DNA from: Lachnospiraceae bacterium
GTDB lineage: Bacteria > Bacillota > Clostridia > Lachnospirales > Lachnospiraceae
Reading direction: 5' to 3'
Assembly (NCBI GenBank): GCA_016280395.1
Contig: JAEEGQ010000030.1
Coordinates: forward strand, 1 to 43,013
DNA: 43,013 nucleotides
Of this stretch, positions 33,056 to 41,535 are shown one piece after another. Below the pieces are notes generated by a model. The model was not told where the DNA came from, ran no database searches, and worked only from the letters and a program-made list of their open reading frames with translations. The number at the start of each line of letters is the position of its first letter. Within the stretch, counting starts at the first letter, position 1. A program made the translations under genes and the position numbers.

Positions 33056-35126
33056 GGCTTGAGCTCCTTATTTTCTTTTTGTAAAAGCCTGCCGCTTCGC
33101 GGAATTTTGCGTTAAGCCCCGACATGTTCGAAAGCCCCTTCACGCCGTTTGTAAGCCGCGTCACATAACCCGAGAGCTTTTCCATGTATTCATCCTTCGA
33201 AACCGTGCCCTTGACAACCTGGTCGAGCCCCTTTTCCCAGCTTGCGGTAAGCTCGGGGTTGAGCAGCGATTTTATCGAGGCATCCACCACATCATATACC
33301 ATCTCGCCCTTAAGCGTCGGTGTCACTATCTGGGTCTTGCTGTTGTTTGCAAGATAGTTGATATTGAACAGTTTCTTTAATATCTCGCCGCGGGTCGCAC
33401 TCGTGCCGATCCCGCTCCCTTTGATCTGAGCCCTTAGCTCCTCGTCTTCTATGAGCTTTCCCGCGCCTTCCATTGCGATGATGAGCGAGCCCGAATTATA
33501 GCGCACGGGCGGCTTCGTCTCCGCAGGTTTCGTCTTAAGCCCCGTAACCTTCACTTCGGTGCCCTTTTTCAGCGCCTTTATGGCATTTACAAAGTCTAAA
33601 CCGCCTACCTGTTCCTTATCTTCCTCAGGGTCTTCCCCGTTTTTACCCGGTTTACCGGCCTCCGGCTGCGCGCCTTCTTCTTTTGCGGCTTCCTCTTTTT
33701 CGTCCTGAGCTTCCTTCTTTACTCTTGCAACTGCAAGATAGCCCTCTTTTTCAAGGGCCTTGAAGTTCGCATAGAACTTCTCGCCGTTAACCTCCAGCAC
33801 AAGAGCCACCTTAAGGTACTCCGCAGGCGGATAAAAGATCGATAGGAAGCGCCTTACGATAAGCTCGTAAACCTTTGCCGAGAGCTGATCCAGGGAGCTT
33901 TCCGCTTTTATATCGCCGGTCGGTATGATGGCATAGTGATCCGTTATCATCTTGTCGTTTGTATACTGGGTCTTTTCGATCGTTTTGTAGGTCCCGAGCT
34001 TCAGTATCTCCTCAAGGAACGGCCTGAACTTCGGAAGGCCGCTCAGTCCCTTTAAGTTCTTCCCTATCTCCTTTGCAACCGCAGTCGAAAGCACCCTTGC
34101 ATCCGTTCTCGGATATGTAACGAGCTTCTTTTCGTAAAGGCTCTGTGTCACTTCAAGGGTCTTGTCGGGGCTGATCTTGAACAGCTTGCTGCACTCGTTC
34201 TGAAGCTCGGCAAGGTTAAAGAGCAGCGGCGCCTTCTTCTTCTCTTTCTTTGATTCGGCGGAAGATACTGTGGCATCATGCCCTTTCAGCTCTTCGATCA
34301 GCTTATTTGCGTTTTCTTCGGTCTTGAAGCCGTTTTCCTTGTAAAGAAGCGGGCTTTCAAAATATCTTGAACCTTCCGTTGCCCGCCATTCCGCTTCAAA
34401 AGAGACCTCCGGAGCGGGTTCGAAAGTGCCGAGTATCCTGTAATAAGGCGTCTTGTCAAAATTCCGTATCTCGCGCTCGCGCCTCACGACCATGCCGAGA
34501 ACGCAGGTCATCACACGGCCTACGGAGACAGCACCCGGCTTATCCTCGCCGAGAAAGCTTTTTATCCCGTAACCGTACTTAAGCGTCAGCGCCCTTGAGA
34601 AGTTGATCCCCATCAGGAAATCCTCTTTTGCCCTTAAGTACGCGGCATCCGACAGCGTATCGTATTCGCTCCAGTCCTTTGCCTCACGGATGCCTCTTTT
34701 GATCTCATCTTCGGTCTGGGAGTCTATCCACACGCGTTTACGCGTTTTCCCTGCCGGAACATGCGCCATCGTGTCCACAAGCCTGTAGATATACTCTCCC
34801 TCGCGCCCCGAGTCCGTGCAGATATAGATACAGTCCACATCTTTCCTGTTCAGAAGCTCCGACACGATATCGAACTGCTTTTTAACGTCCGGAATAGGTT
34901 CATACTTGAATTCCTCCGGGATAAACGGGATCGTATCAAAGGACCATTTTTTCAAAGCCGGGTCATAAACCTCGGGATAACTCATGGTAATAAGATGTCC
35001 GACACACCATGTCACTATTGATGTGACGGATATCATAAAACCGTCATTTTTCTTGAAATCTTCGCCGAGCGCTTTTGCGAATTCCCTTGCCACACTCGGC
35101 TTTTCTGCTATAAAAAGTCTGTACAA
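33048..35126 (-). CDS. topB: DNA topoisomerase III
   Basis: 692 residues from a TTG at 35126. This start gives MYRLFIAEKPSVA, the standard N-terminus, with GGAG eight bases upstream, and begins one base after the upstream stop; the longer frame would run into that gene. The Toprim domain has the EKPSVA Glu and TDSGREGE acidic motif. The active-site tyrosine is in KLVTYPRTDARVL. A Lys/Glu/Pro-rich insertion of about 40 residues lies before the C-terminal part, and no C-terminal zinc fingers are seen. The enzyme decatenates DNA by single-strand passage. Lying in the middle of a mannan operon, it is one base from the kinase-like gene and overlaps the epimerase gene. Confidence 0.93.
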   Translation of the reverse strand: MYRLFIAEKPSVAREFAKALGEDFKKNDGFMISVTSIVTWCVGHLITMSYPEVYDPALKKWSFDTIPFIPEEFKYEPIPDVKKQFDIVSELLNRKDVDCIYICTDSGREGEYIYRLVDTMAHVPAGKTRKRVWIDSQTEDEIKRGIREAKDWSEYDTLSDAAYLRAKEDFLMGINFSRALTLKYGYGIKSFLGEDKPGAVSVGRVMTCVLGMVVRREREIRNFDKTPYYRILGTFEPAPEVSFEAEWRATEGSRYFESPLLYKENGFKTEENANKLIEELKGHDATVSSAESKKEKKKAPLLFNLAELQNECSKLFKISPDKTLEVTQSLYEKKLVTYPRTDARVLSTAVAKEIGKNLKGLSGLPKFRPFLEEILKLGTYKTIEKTQYTNDKMITDHYAIIPTGDIKAESSLDQLSAKVYELIVRRFLSIFYPPAEYLKVALVLEVNGEKFYANFKALEKEGYLAVARVKKEAQDEKEEAAKEEGAQPEAGKPGKNGEDPEEDKEQVGGLDFVNAIKALKKGTEVKVTGLKTKPAETKPPVRYNSGSLIIAMEGAGKLIEDEELRAQIKGSGIGTSATRGEILKKLFNINYLANNSKTQIVTPTLKGEMVYDVVDASIKSLLNPELTASWEKGLDQVVKGTVSKDEYMEKLSGYVTRLTNGVKGLSNMSGLNAKFREAAGFYKKKIRSSSHD

Positions 35127-35127
35127 A

Positions 35128-35694
35128 TCAATTACTCCATATTTCTTCCACGTAAACATCCAGGGGTCTGTCAAGGTTCCCGATCAAACCGGGCCTTAAC
35201 CTGCCCCGCATGGGCTTCTTTTCGAAATTTCCGCCCTTTTGGCCCGTCAGTCTGTAAGCAAAATACTCCGGCATCATAAGGATGTCTGTCACTGTCCTTA
35301 GCCTCCCGTGACGGAGATCCACCATGAGCTGGATAACGGTTCCCGCGTGGTCTTTTGCTCCGCTTTCGAAATCGTAAAGTTCACTTACCCTTTCATCACG
35401 GTGGGAATAGCAGGGAAGAAGCTCGGTGTCGCCGCACATAAGGACATAGTCGTATTTCCATGCCTTAAGCCTTATCTCCGAAATATCGGGATAAAGCGCG
35501 AGCGCCTTTTCGATCCCCTCAGTTATCTTTTTGAAAACGGTCTCGATGTCCCAGATTTTGTGTCCGCAGAACACTTCTTCATGGTTGTCGAACAGGAAAA
35601 CGGTGTTGGATTTAAGCACGCCGTTTTCCGTCCATGAAGCCGATACCGAGCCTCCGTTTTCGTTTATATCAACAATTAAAACACGATTTAACAT
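35128..35694 (-). CDS. Short FGGY-kinase-like (rhamnulokinase N-domain) protein
   Basis: 188 residues that recall only the first part of rhamnulokinase: an N-terminal VLIVDINE strand, WDIETVFKKITEGIEKAL (48-65), the AWKYDYVLM strand where kinases have D-T-W-G-V-D-Y, YSHRDERV (96-103) like the Y-R-D-x-R-T motif, and MPEYFAYRLTGQK (141-153). The second ATP-binding domain is absent and the substrate-side Asp of DTWG is replaced by Lys. It cannot be an active kinase. Full-length genes are about 480 residues, so it is a decayed remnant or a reused domain. It is intact as a frame and abuts topB by one base. The Shine-Dalgarno is weak. Confidence 0.58.
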   Translation of the reverse strand: MLNRVLIVDINENGGSVSASWTENGVLKSNTVFLFDNHEEVFCGHKIWDIETVFKKITEGIEKALALYPDISEIRLKAWKYDYVLMCGDTELLPCYSHRDERVSELYDFESGAKDHAGTVIQLMVDLRHGRLRTVTDILMMPEYFAYRLTGQKGGNFEKKPMRGRLRPGLIGNLDRPLDVYVEEIWSN

Positions 35695-35781
35695 ACCGTC
35701 TTTTCTGCACGGTTACAGGCTTAAATGCGCTTTCACCGTTTCTCACCCTTTAGAATATATACCTTCTTTGCTCTTTCATAT

Positions 35782-35798
35782 ACAGTCTTAAGACCTGT
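35782..35798. promoter_or_regulatory. Near-palindrome upstream of the kinase-like/topB/mannan genes
   Basis: ACAGTCTTAAGACCTGT is nearly self-complementary around CTTAAG. It lies about 90 bases upstream of the kinase-like gene in the 140-base gap below the TPM gene. It could be an operator; I see no convincing -35/-10 pair beside it. Confidence 0.3.
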
Positions 35799-35834
35799 CA
35801 TAAAACCGGTCCGCCGCTTACTGCCGGGCATGCG

Positions 35835-36617
35835 TCAGAAGCTGTGTCCGCCGCCGTGGCTTCCGCCGCCGCCACCGCCGCCGCCACCGCCGCCGCCACC
35901 GCCGCCGGAGCTTCCGCTGCTCTGAGGCGAATAATGGCGTTCTGTGCGGGTGTACGTGGAAATAAGTCTTGTAGTATCAAGATAACCCTTTTCCAGATTG
36001 CTGAACAGCTCGTTAGTAGAAGGTTTCATGTGTGCAGTCGTGATCTTGACTGTTATTATGCAGATGAGCAATGCCGTAACTATCGAGAAAAGGGCATTGC
36101 AGATATGCTTCATCGGCTGCGCAATACGCGCTCCCTGAAGAACTGCGGTTATCTGCGCGATGGAATTGCTTGCAAAGGTGTAGTACCGGCCCGCGGTAGC
36201 CTCTGTGTAGTTATTGTCGGTAATAACCTGGCACTTCGCAACAGTCAGCTTATCGCTGTTTGTCTCGATCCAAAGCTCGCGAATGCCCATATTGATGATG
36301 ACTACCGTGGTCTGGGCCCAGTTAAGATCCCTTATGATACCGTTGCCGAGTGTCGAAGTGCCGTCACCGCCGTTATTTGTCGTAACAAACACGATATTGC
36401 CGTACTGTGTGGCGTCAACCATTTCCGAAGCAAGGGCAGAAAGCTGCACAGGATCAAGCAATCCGGCATTATCGGCGATATATGCGGAATACCCCGTCTC
36501 GTTGTTGGTGTAGACCGGGCTTCCGATATCGAACGATCCCGCCTTTGCCCCGATCACGGGAACAAGCAGAAGGGCAAGGACAAATGCGGTCATAAGTGAG
36601 AGAAGTTTCTTACGCAT
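35835..36617 (-). CDS. TPM-domain (DUF477) membrane protein with poly-glycine tail
   Basis: 260 residues from the ATG at 36617, placed eight bases after AGGAGG; two ATGs slightly upstream lack correct spacing. A signal peptide or anchor (about 3-25) is followed by a TPM domain starting YIADNAGLLDP and containing the usual VIINMGIRELWIET strand. A membrane helix lies near residues 175-195. The protein ends in an uninterrupted glycine run and a GGGHSF tail, the low-complexity end common to this family. TPM proteins act at membranes, in some cases in photosystem repair or as phosphatases; function here is unknown. It overlaps the zinc-ribbon gene by eight bases. Confidence 0.86.
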   Translation of the reverse strand: MRKKLLSLMTAFVLALLLVPVIGAKAGSFDIGSPVYTNNETGYSAYIADNAGLLDPVQLSALASEMVDATQYGNIVFVTTNNGGDGTSTLGNGIIRDLNWAQTTVVIINMGIRELWIETNSDKLTVAKCQVITDNNYTEATAGRYYTFASNSIAQITAVLQGARIAQPMKHICNALFSIVTALLICIITVKITTAHMKPSTNELFSNLEKGYLDTTRLISTYTRTERHYSPQSSGSSGGGGGGGGGGGGGGGSHGGGHSF

Positions 36618-38376
36618 TTTCATCGCCTCCTCTCCTGCCAAGCTGCGGCGGTTTTCTGGTTACCAGTCTGTTATGCTGGTCGATTATCTCGAACTCCGTA
36701 AAGATAAGGATCGCGATGCAGATGATGGCTGCACCGTAATAATACATATCCTGCACGGGTTTGTAGAGGAAGATCAATATCGCGATAACGATGGCTACGA
36801 ATATCTTAACAAGCTTAACGCTTGATGCAAGCTGCGTTTTCCCGGGGCTCTTGAAAGCACTGCCCGTTGAAAGCCCGTTTCTCCACACAAAGAAGATCGG
36901 CACGGTTGCGGCTGCGACCCCGATAACATAGATCAGATCGGAGAAATTCGGGTCAATAATGGGTAAATGCGAATCCATCATGGCAGGGATAAAAAAGCCT
37001 ACCACAAAGATCAGGGCGAAAGTTAAAGCCACAAGACCGAAGATCGTACCGCAGCCGATCTTTTTCTTTTTCTCAAACGCCGCTCCGTTGTTGACGGCTG
37101 TTGCACATCTTAACGCAAGGCTGTCGGAACGGATGTAATCATCCTTCTGCTGTTCGGTCGCGGTATCAAGCTGGTCTGCGTTTATCTCGTTGCGTTCCGC
37201 GGCTTTCATTTCCTCAAGCTTCTTCCGGTACATCATGCCCTGGTCGTCTTCCATTGTCTCCCGTTTTCTGATAGCGCTCAGCTGGAACGAGGACATGAAA
37301 AGCATGATGATCGAAAATACAACGGTTGCCCCCAGCAGCATCTGGGGTGTCAGCGTAAAATCAATGATGTGGTCGAAAACAAGGGTAAGGATCGCAAAGA
37401 TCACAAGGGCGATGGCGCCACCCACAAGCATGAACTTCTTTTTGTCGACCGGTATATCGACGGAAGTCTTGCCCGTCTGGCCGTTTACAACGGCGTAAGC
37501 AACGCGCTTGTCCGGGGTCCTGTAAGAGAGGAACCACACGGGAAGGAAGGCAAGCCCCGCGTTCTTGACACCCGGATACGACTCGCTTCTCACCAGTTTC
37601 TTATTTGACGAATTAACAGACGTTGCAGATGCGGCATCAGAGCCCAGTATCTGCGTCTGGTTGTAACGCGCGACCATTTCCGTGGCATCATCAACATAAA
37701 GAGCCTTGTCGACATCATTTGTATCGGCATAGAAGCCGCTCAGGATCGAAGGTGTGAAATTCTGTTTCTGTTTGATATTATAAGGCGCTATGCTGGCGCT
37801 TATGTCATCCGAGAAGGTTGAAGTCGCATCATAGGTGATGCCAAGGGCCTCACCGTGAACGGGGCCGCTTATACGGTAGAAGTCTTCAATGATGTAATCG
37901 CCGCTGCGATGCGATTTCGATCCCTCAAAGGATACATCCGAGTTTGTTTCGAAATCGTAAGCCCAGTAAGGCATATAGATGCCCCTGAACTTGTCGATAA
38001 GCTCGGGATCCTTGTATTCCTTCGGGGCGAACAGCGCTTTTTTGACAGCTTTCTCAAAAGCCTGCTTGCACTCCTCCTTCGTCTTTTTGAAGGTGATTAT
38101 GAACCCGGGCCTCTTTTCTTTCTCTATACGGCTGTCAAGGACTGTAGTGCCGCCGCAGTAGCTGCAGAACGTTGCCACGGTCTCATCATCGCTGATAAGC
38201 TCGCCGCCGCACTGCGGACATGTATAAACGGTGGTTTCAAAGGTGTCATGTTCAACGGCATCCTTGTCGCGTCCTATCGTATACGGATCAAAAGACGAGT
38301 CACAATAGTCGCATTTAAGCTGTTGCGTAGGGATATCAAAGCGAAGCCCTGCGCGGCAATTGGGACATGGGTACAT
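36610..38376 (-). CDS. Zinc-ribbon polytopic membrane protein, partner of the TPM protein
   Basis: 588 residues. Two N-terminal zinc ribbons have C4, C7, C22, C25 and C53, C56, C71, C74. A cytoplasmic beta-rich domain of about 230 residues follows, with YMPYWAYDFETN as a conspicuous aromatic motif. About six membrane segments then occur between residues 335 and 570, interrupted by a Lys/Glu-rich region. Zinc-ribbon proteins of this layout are commonly found beside TPM-domain genes in Firmicutes, but the pair has no established function. AAAGGA lies upstream, and a promoter was found at 38430-38458. Confidence 0.85.
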   Translation of the reverse strand: MYPCPNCRAGLRFDIPTQQLKCDYCDSSFDPYTIGRDKDAVEHDTFETTVYTCPQCGGELISDDETVATFCSYCGGTTVLDSRIEKEKRPGFIITFKKTKEECKQAFEKAVKKALFAPKEYKDPELIDKFRGIYMPYWAYDFETNSDVSFEGSKSHRSGDYIIEDFYRISGPVHGEALGITYDATSTFSDDISASIAPYNIKQKQNFTPSILSGFYADTNDVDKALYVDDATEMVARYNQTQILGSDAASATSVNSSNKKLVRSESYPGVKNAGLAFLPVWFLSYRTPDKRVAYAVVNGQTGKTSVDIPVDKKKFMLVGGAIALVIFAILTLVFDHIIDFTLTPQMLLGATVVFSIIMLFMSSFQLSAIRKRETMEDDQGMMYRKKLEEMKAAERNEINADQLDTATEQQKDDYIRSDSLALRCATAVNNGAAFEKKKKIGCGTIFGLVALTFALIFVVGFFIPAMMDSHLPIIDPNFSDLIYVIGVAAATVPIFFVWRNGLSTGSAFKSPGKTQLASSVKLVKIFVAIVIAILIFLYKPVQDMYYYGAAIICIAILIFTEFEIIDQHNRLVTRKPPQLGRRGGDENA

Positions 38377-38429
38377 GGCATTTCCTTTCTGAGATCGTCA
38401 TTCGGGTCACGATCCGGCCCGCAATTAAT

Positions 38430-38458
38430 ATTTTATTCCACTTGACTTTCGATTTCAA
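38430..38458 (-). promoter_or_regulatory. Promoter of the zinc-ribbon/TPM pair
   Basis: On the minus strand, -35 TTGAAA (38453-38458) and -10 TAAAAT (38430-38435) with 17-bp spacing. It is divergent from the GH105 promoter, whose -35 begins 12 bases away. Confidence 0.72.
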
Positions 38459-38469
38459 GCATTGTTGTG

Positions 38470-38498
38470 TTGAATATTGAGTTTTTTTGTGTTAAAGT
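38470..38498 (+). promoter_or_regulatory. GH105 promoter
   Basis: -35 TTGAAT (38470-38475), 17-bp spacer and -10 TAAAGT (38493-38498). The operator at 38500-38521 overlaps the predicted transcription start. Confidence 0.6.
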
Positions 38499-38499
38499 A

Positions 38500-38521
38500 G
38501 TTATGTAAACGGTTACATAAC
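38500..38521. promoter_or_regulatory. cre/LacI-family operator controlling the GH105 gene
   Basis: A 22-bp inverted repeat with perfect 9-bp arms, GTTATGTAA and TTACATAAC, separated by ACGG. The inner ATGTAAACGGTTACA satisfies the Gram-positive cre consensus WTGNAANCGNWNNCW at every position. It starts two bases after the -10, so binding by CcpA or a local LacI-type regulator would block transcription. Confidence 0.85.
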
Positions 38522-38548
38522 CGAATATCCTGTTTTTTTGGAGATATC

Positions 38549-39898
38549 ATGCTACACAAACGCACACACACAGCGGTACTCGCGGCGCTGTTGATCGCGA
38601 TGCTGCCGGTACTTGCAGGCTGCGGGGCATTGCAAAAAGGCGGCACTTCGGCACCGACAGCACCGGCAGAAGGCGGTACATCGGCACCTGCAAACGGCAG
38701 CACACCGGCATCCGCACCCACAGAAAACCCAAACGATCCGGAGGATAAAGCCTTGAGGGACGCAATAGACCTTATATACAGATACGCAGACGGACTTATG
38801 TCCGCAAAAGAAAACACCCCGTTAAGCACGGGACGTTTCACCTGGGATACCGAGAAAAAGCAGGACAGCTGGCGGTATTTCAACGGTGTCATGCTCGACG
38901 CTTTTGACAGGGTCATGGGTGAAAAGGGACACGATTACGTCGCGCACTTTTACATGAACAACCTTGCCCTTGACGGTCCCCGCAATTATCATCACTCGGA
39001 GCTTGACTCGGTTCCCTGCGGCCTTGCGCTTTTCGATCCCGTTTTTCTTGAAAGCACGAACGGAATATACATAAAGGCCATCCGTTATATCTGGAACGAA
39101 CTTGAGAACCAGCCTTCTTTCCCTCAGTGCGGCGGCAATTACCTGCATAAGACCACTTGGACCTCATTTCATATCGGTCTTGACGGCATCTACATGGCGC
39201 AGATCTTTCTTTCAAGATGCGCAAAGGCCATAGAAGAAGGGAAGCTTACGCTCTACCGCGGCTCGCCGGCCTCCTCTCCCGTTTCCGCGGACACTCTCTA
39301 CGGTGAGATCTTCAACCGCCTTCACTGGATCGCGGAATATATGTACGATGAGACCACCGGCCTCTATCACCACGGCTGGAACGCGGAAACCATGCAGGGC
39401 AACGGTCACTTCTGGGGCCGCGGCATCGGCTGGTACGCCGTCGCGCTTGCAGACATCACCGCAAGCATGCCGGCAGGCGAAATGAAAGAGACGCTGAAAC
39501 TTGATCTTATAAAGCTTTTCGATGGGATGCTCCGTTATATGGACGAAAAAACAGGCCTGTGGTACAACATAGTAAACAGGCCCGACCTTGACGGGAACAG
39601 GCTTGAAACCTCCGTAAGCGCGATGATGGCCTATTCGATGCTAAAGGCCTCAAACGAGGGCCTTGTACCCGCAGATTACGGAAAGACAGGCCTTAAGTCG
39701 TTCAAGGGCATCTGCGACAACAAAGTCATTGTAAACAACGGCACGATAAAGGTTATCGATACCTACCAGAAATCAGGCGTTTCAACGACAGACGAGGGGT
39801 ATCTCGAGAATCCTTTCGTTGATGACGAAGCAAAAGGAACAGGCCTGCTGATACTCGCAGCAAAGGAAGCGGAAAGGTTTGCGGATCAGACAGAATAA
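38549..39898 (+). CDS. Unsaturated glucuronyl/rhamnogalacturonyl hydrolase, GH105/88-like lipoprotein
   Basis: 449 residues. A signal peptide ends in the lipobox LAGC with C25 as the lipid-carrying residue, then a Ser/Thr/Pro/Ala linker (about 30-62). The (alpha/alpha)6 barrel has [17 protein letters not shown], whose Asp is the expected general acid, and [16 protein letters not shown], the family signature. Such enzymes hydrate the unsaturated uronic acid left by polysaccharide lyases. The lipoprotein form places it outside the cell. The ATG has GGAGA upstream. Its end overlaps nfo tail to tail by 13 bases and no terminator was seen. The natural substrate cannot be told from sequence. Confidence 0.85.
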   Translation: MLHKRTHTAVLAALLIAMLPVLAGCGALQKGGTSAPTAPAEGGTSAPANGSTPASAPTENPNDPEDKALRDAIDLIYRYADGLMSAKENTPLSTGRFTWDTEKKQDSWRYFNGVMLDAFDRVMGEKGHDYVAHFYMNNLALDGPRNYHHSELDSVPCGLALFDPVFLESTNGIYIKAIRYIWNELENQPSFPQCGGNYLHKTTWTSFHIGLDGIYMAQIFLSRCAKAIEEGKLTLYRGSPASSPVSADTLYGEIFNRLHWIAEYMYDETTGLYHHGWNAETMQGNGHFWGRGIGWYAVALADITASMPAGEMKETLKLDLIKLFDGMLRYMDEKTGLWYNIVNRPDLDGNRLETSVSAMMAYSMLKASNEGLVPADYGKTGLKSFKGICDNKVIVNNGTIKVIDTYQKSGVSTTDEGYLENPFVDDEAKGTGLLILAAKEAERFADQTE

Positions 39899-40740
39899 AT
39901 ATCGGGCATTGGGTCCATATGTCCGCGTACCCAGGCTATCTCTGCCTTGTATCCCTCGTCCTCGTTGGGTGTTTCAAGAATAAACGGTTTCCCGGCAAAC
40001 ACAGGATGGTTTATGATCCTTTCGAAAGCCTCGTATCCGATGCTTCCCTGTCCTATCTTCTGGTGGCGGTCCTTGTGCGAGCCCTTCGGATTCATGGAAT
40101 CGTTAATGTGCACCGCTTTCAGACGGTCAAGCCCCAAAACCCTGTCAAACTCCGCAAGGACGCCGTCAAGATCCGCAACGATATCGTACCCGGCGTCGTA
40201 AACATGGCATGTATCAAGGCAGACTCCAAGCTTTTCCGCATGTTTCACGCCGTCGATTATCATCTTCAGTTCTTCAAAACGCGAGCCTACCTCGCTTCCC
40301 TTTCCCGCCATAGTCTCAAGCAGGACTGTCGTTGAAATGTCGCTTTCAAGTGCTGTATTCAGGGCTTTGATTATCTGGTCTATGCCCGTTTCAATACCCT
40401 GCCCCGTATGGGAACCGGGATGAAAATTATAGTAGTTCCCGGGCACAAACTCCATGCGTTTCAAGTCGTCGCAAAGCATCTCCAGCCCGAACTTCCTTGT
40501 GTCCTCCGTTGCTGAGCAGAGATTCATTGTATAGGGCGCGTGGGCCACAAGACGTCCGAAGTGATTCTCCTCCATAAGCCTGATAAGCGCCTTTGCATCT
40601 TCGGGCTTTATCTCCTTTGCGCTGCCGCCGCGCGGGTTCCTTGTAAAAAAGGCAAAAGTGTCCGCTCCAAGTTCGAGTGCCTTCTCTCCCATCTTCAAAA
40701 ATCCGTCGGACGTTGACAGGTGGTTTCCTATAAAGATCAT
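39886..40740 (-). CDS. nfo: Endonuclease IV (AP endonuclease)
   Basis: 284 residues, the usual length. The trinuclear zinc site is visible in the segments [45 protein letters not shown] and the terminal ETPNEDEG. It cuts DNA 5' to abasic sites in base-excision repair. The ATG has the strong ribosome site AAGGAGGAG. It stands alone on the minus strand, divergent from the TetR gene. Confidence 0.96.
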   Translation of the reverse strand: MIFIGNHLSTSDGFLKMGEKALELGADTFAFFTRNPRGGSAKEIKPEDAKALIRLMEENHFGRLVAHAPYTMNLCSATEDTRKFGLEMLCDDLKRMEFVPGNYYNFHPGSHTGQGIETGIDQIIKALNTALESDISTTVLLETMAGKGSEVGSRFEELKMIIDGVKHAEKLGVCLDTCHVYDAGYDIVADLDGVLAEFDRVLGLDRLKAVHINDSMNPKGSHKDRHQKIGQGSIGYEAFERIINHPVFAGKPFILETPNEDEGYKAEIAWVRGHMDPMPDIYSV

Positions 40741-40796
40741 TTTTCTCCTCCTTGAATTTTTCTGTGGATATGTTTAAAAAAATATCAAAGTCATGC

Positions 40797-40830
40797 TTGC
40801 TTTCCGGTTTCCTTTGTGCTAATATGGAAA
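40797..40830 (+). promoter_or_regulatory. TetR/GPH promoter bracketed by inverted GTTTCC sites
   Basis: -35 TTGCTT (40797-40802), a 17-bp spacer and -10 TAATAT (about 40820-40825). GTTTCC (40806-40811) and GGAAAC (40825-40830) form an inverted repeat around the -10. The same half-site recurs as CGGTTTCC (40846-40853) and within the palindrome GAAACCGGTTTC (40893-40904). The pattern suits autoregulation by the adjacent TetR protein. Confidence 0.6.
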
Positions 40831-40892
40831 CTGTAATCAAGGTGTACGGTTTCCTTGCGTTCCGCAGGCGCATTTTTGGCCCGGACTGTTAA

Positions 40893-40904
40893 AGAAACCG
40901 GTTT
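40893..40904. promoter_or_regulatory. Palindromic operator GAAACCGGTTTC
   Basis: A perfect 12-bp palindrome about 50 bases upstream of the TetR ATG, in the leader of the predicted transcript. It joins the same half-site (GGTTTC) found three times further upstream. Confidence 0.6.
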
Positions 40905-40950
40905 CCGCCTTTTCGGTTTTTGCCGTACATTTTTATGAAAGGATGCTTCC

Positions 40951-41514
40951 ATGGACAATGATGTAAGAATGAAGATCCTCAATGCAGCAATTATGGCATT
41001 TAATGAGGACGGTGTCAAGTTTACGATGGATTCCGTCGCAAGCCGCATCAGCATAAGCAAAAAGACCATCTACAAATTCTTCTCGGGAAAAGATGAGATG
41101 ATCCTTGCCGCCATCAATGCCGGTTTCGACGAGGTCAAAGCCGCGGAGCAGCGCATCATCAAAGACGATTCTCTCGATATCGTCGAGAAGCTCAAAAGAG
41201 TGATAATCGTCATTCCGGACCAGTATCAACAGGTTGACTGGCGCAGGCTCAACGAATTCGCGGATTACAGCCCCAAAGCCTTCGCGCTGCTGAATAAACG
41301 CATCACAAGCGGCTGGGACTCAACATTTGCGCTGTTTAAGAAGGCTGTTAAAGAGAAACGCATCAAGAACATCAATCCCATGTTTTTCAAGAACATGATC
41401 GAGTCCTGCATTTCAGGCTTTATCTCCTCGGATTTCCTTGTAAACGAGAAGATACCCTACCAGGAAGCCCTGTCAACCATGATCGACATAATGATCAACG
41501 GCATAAGACTTTGA
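40951..41514 (+). CDS. TetR family transcriptional regulator
   Basis: 187 residues. The N-terminal helix-turn-helix (about 9-52) has the TetR pattern RMKILNAAIMAFNEDGVKF then TMDSVASRISISKKTIYKFF. The C-terminal ligand domain is divergent, as usual. AAAGGA precedes the ATG. The symporter gene starts 22 bases after its stop, so it probably senses the sugar or a metabolite carried by that transporter and represses its own operon through the GTTTCC sites upstream. The ligand is unknown. Confidence 0.9.
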   Translation: MDNDVRMKILNAAIMAFNEDGVKFTMDSVASRISISKKTIYKFFSGKDEMILAAINAGFDEVKAAEQRIIKDDSLDIVEKLKRVIIVIPDQYQQVDWRRLNEFADYSPKAFALLNKRITSGWDSTFALFKKAVKEKRIKNINPMFFKNMIESCISGFISSDFLVNEKIPYQEALSTMIDIMINGIRL

Positions 41515-41535
41515 AATATTATTGGAGGTTTACAA

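Noticed and set aside
35127-35174. Longer N-terminus for topoisomerase III
   Set aside because: The extra residues lie inside the upstream gene; the TTG at 35126 with GGAG gives the standard family N-terminus.
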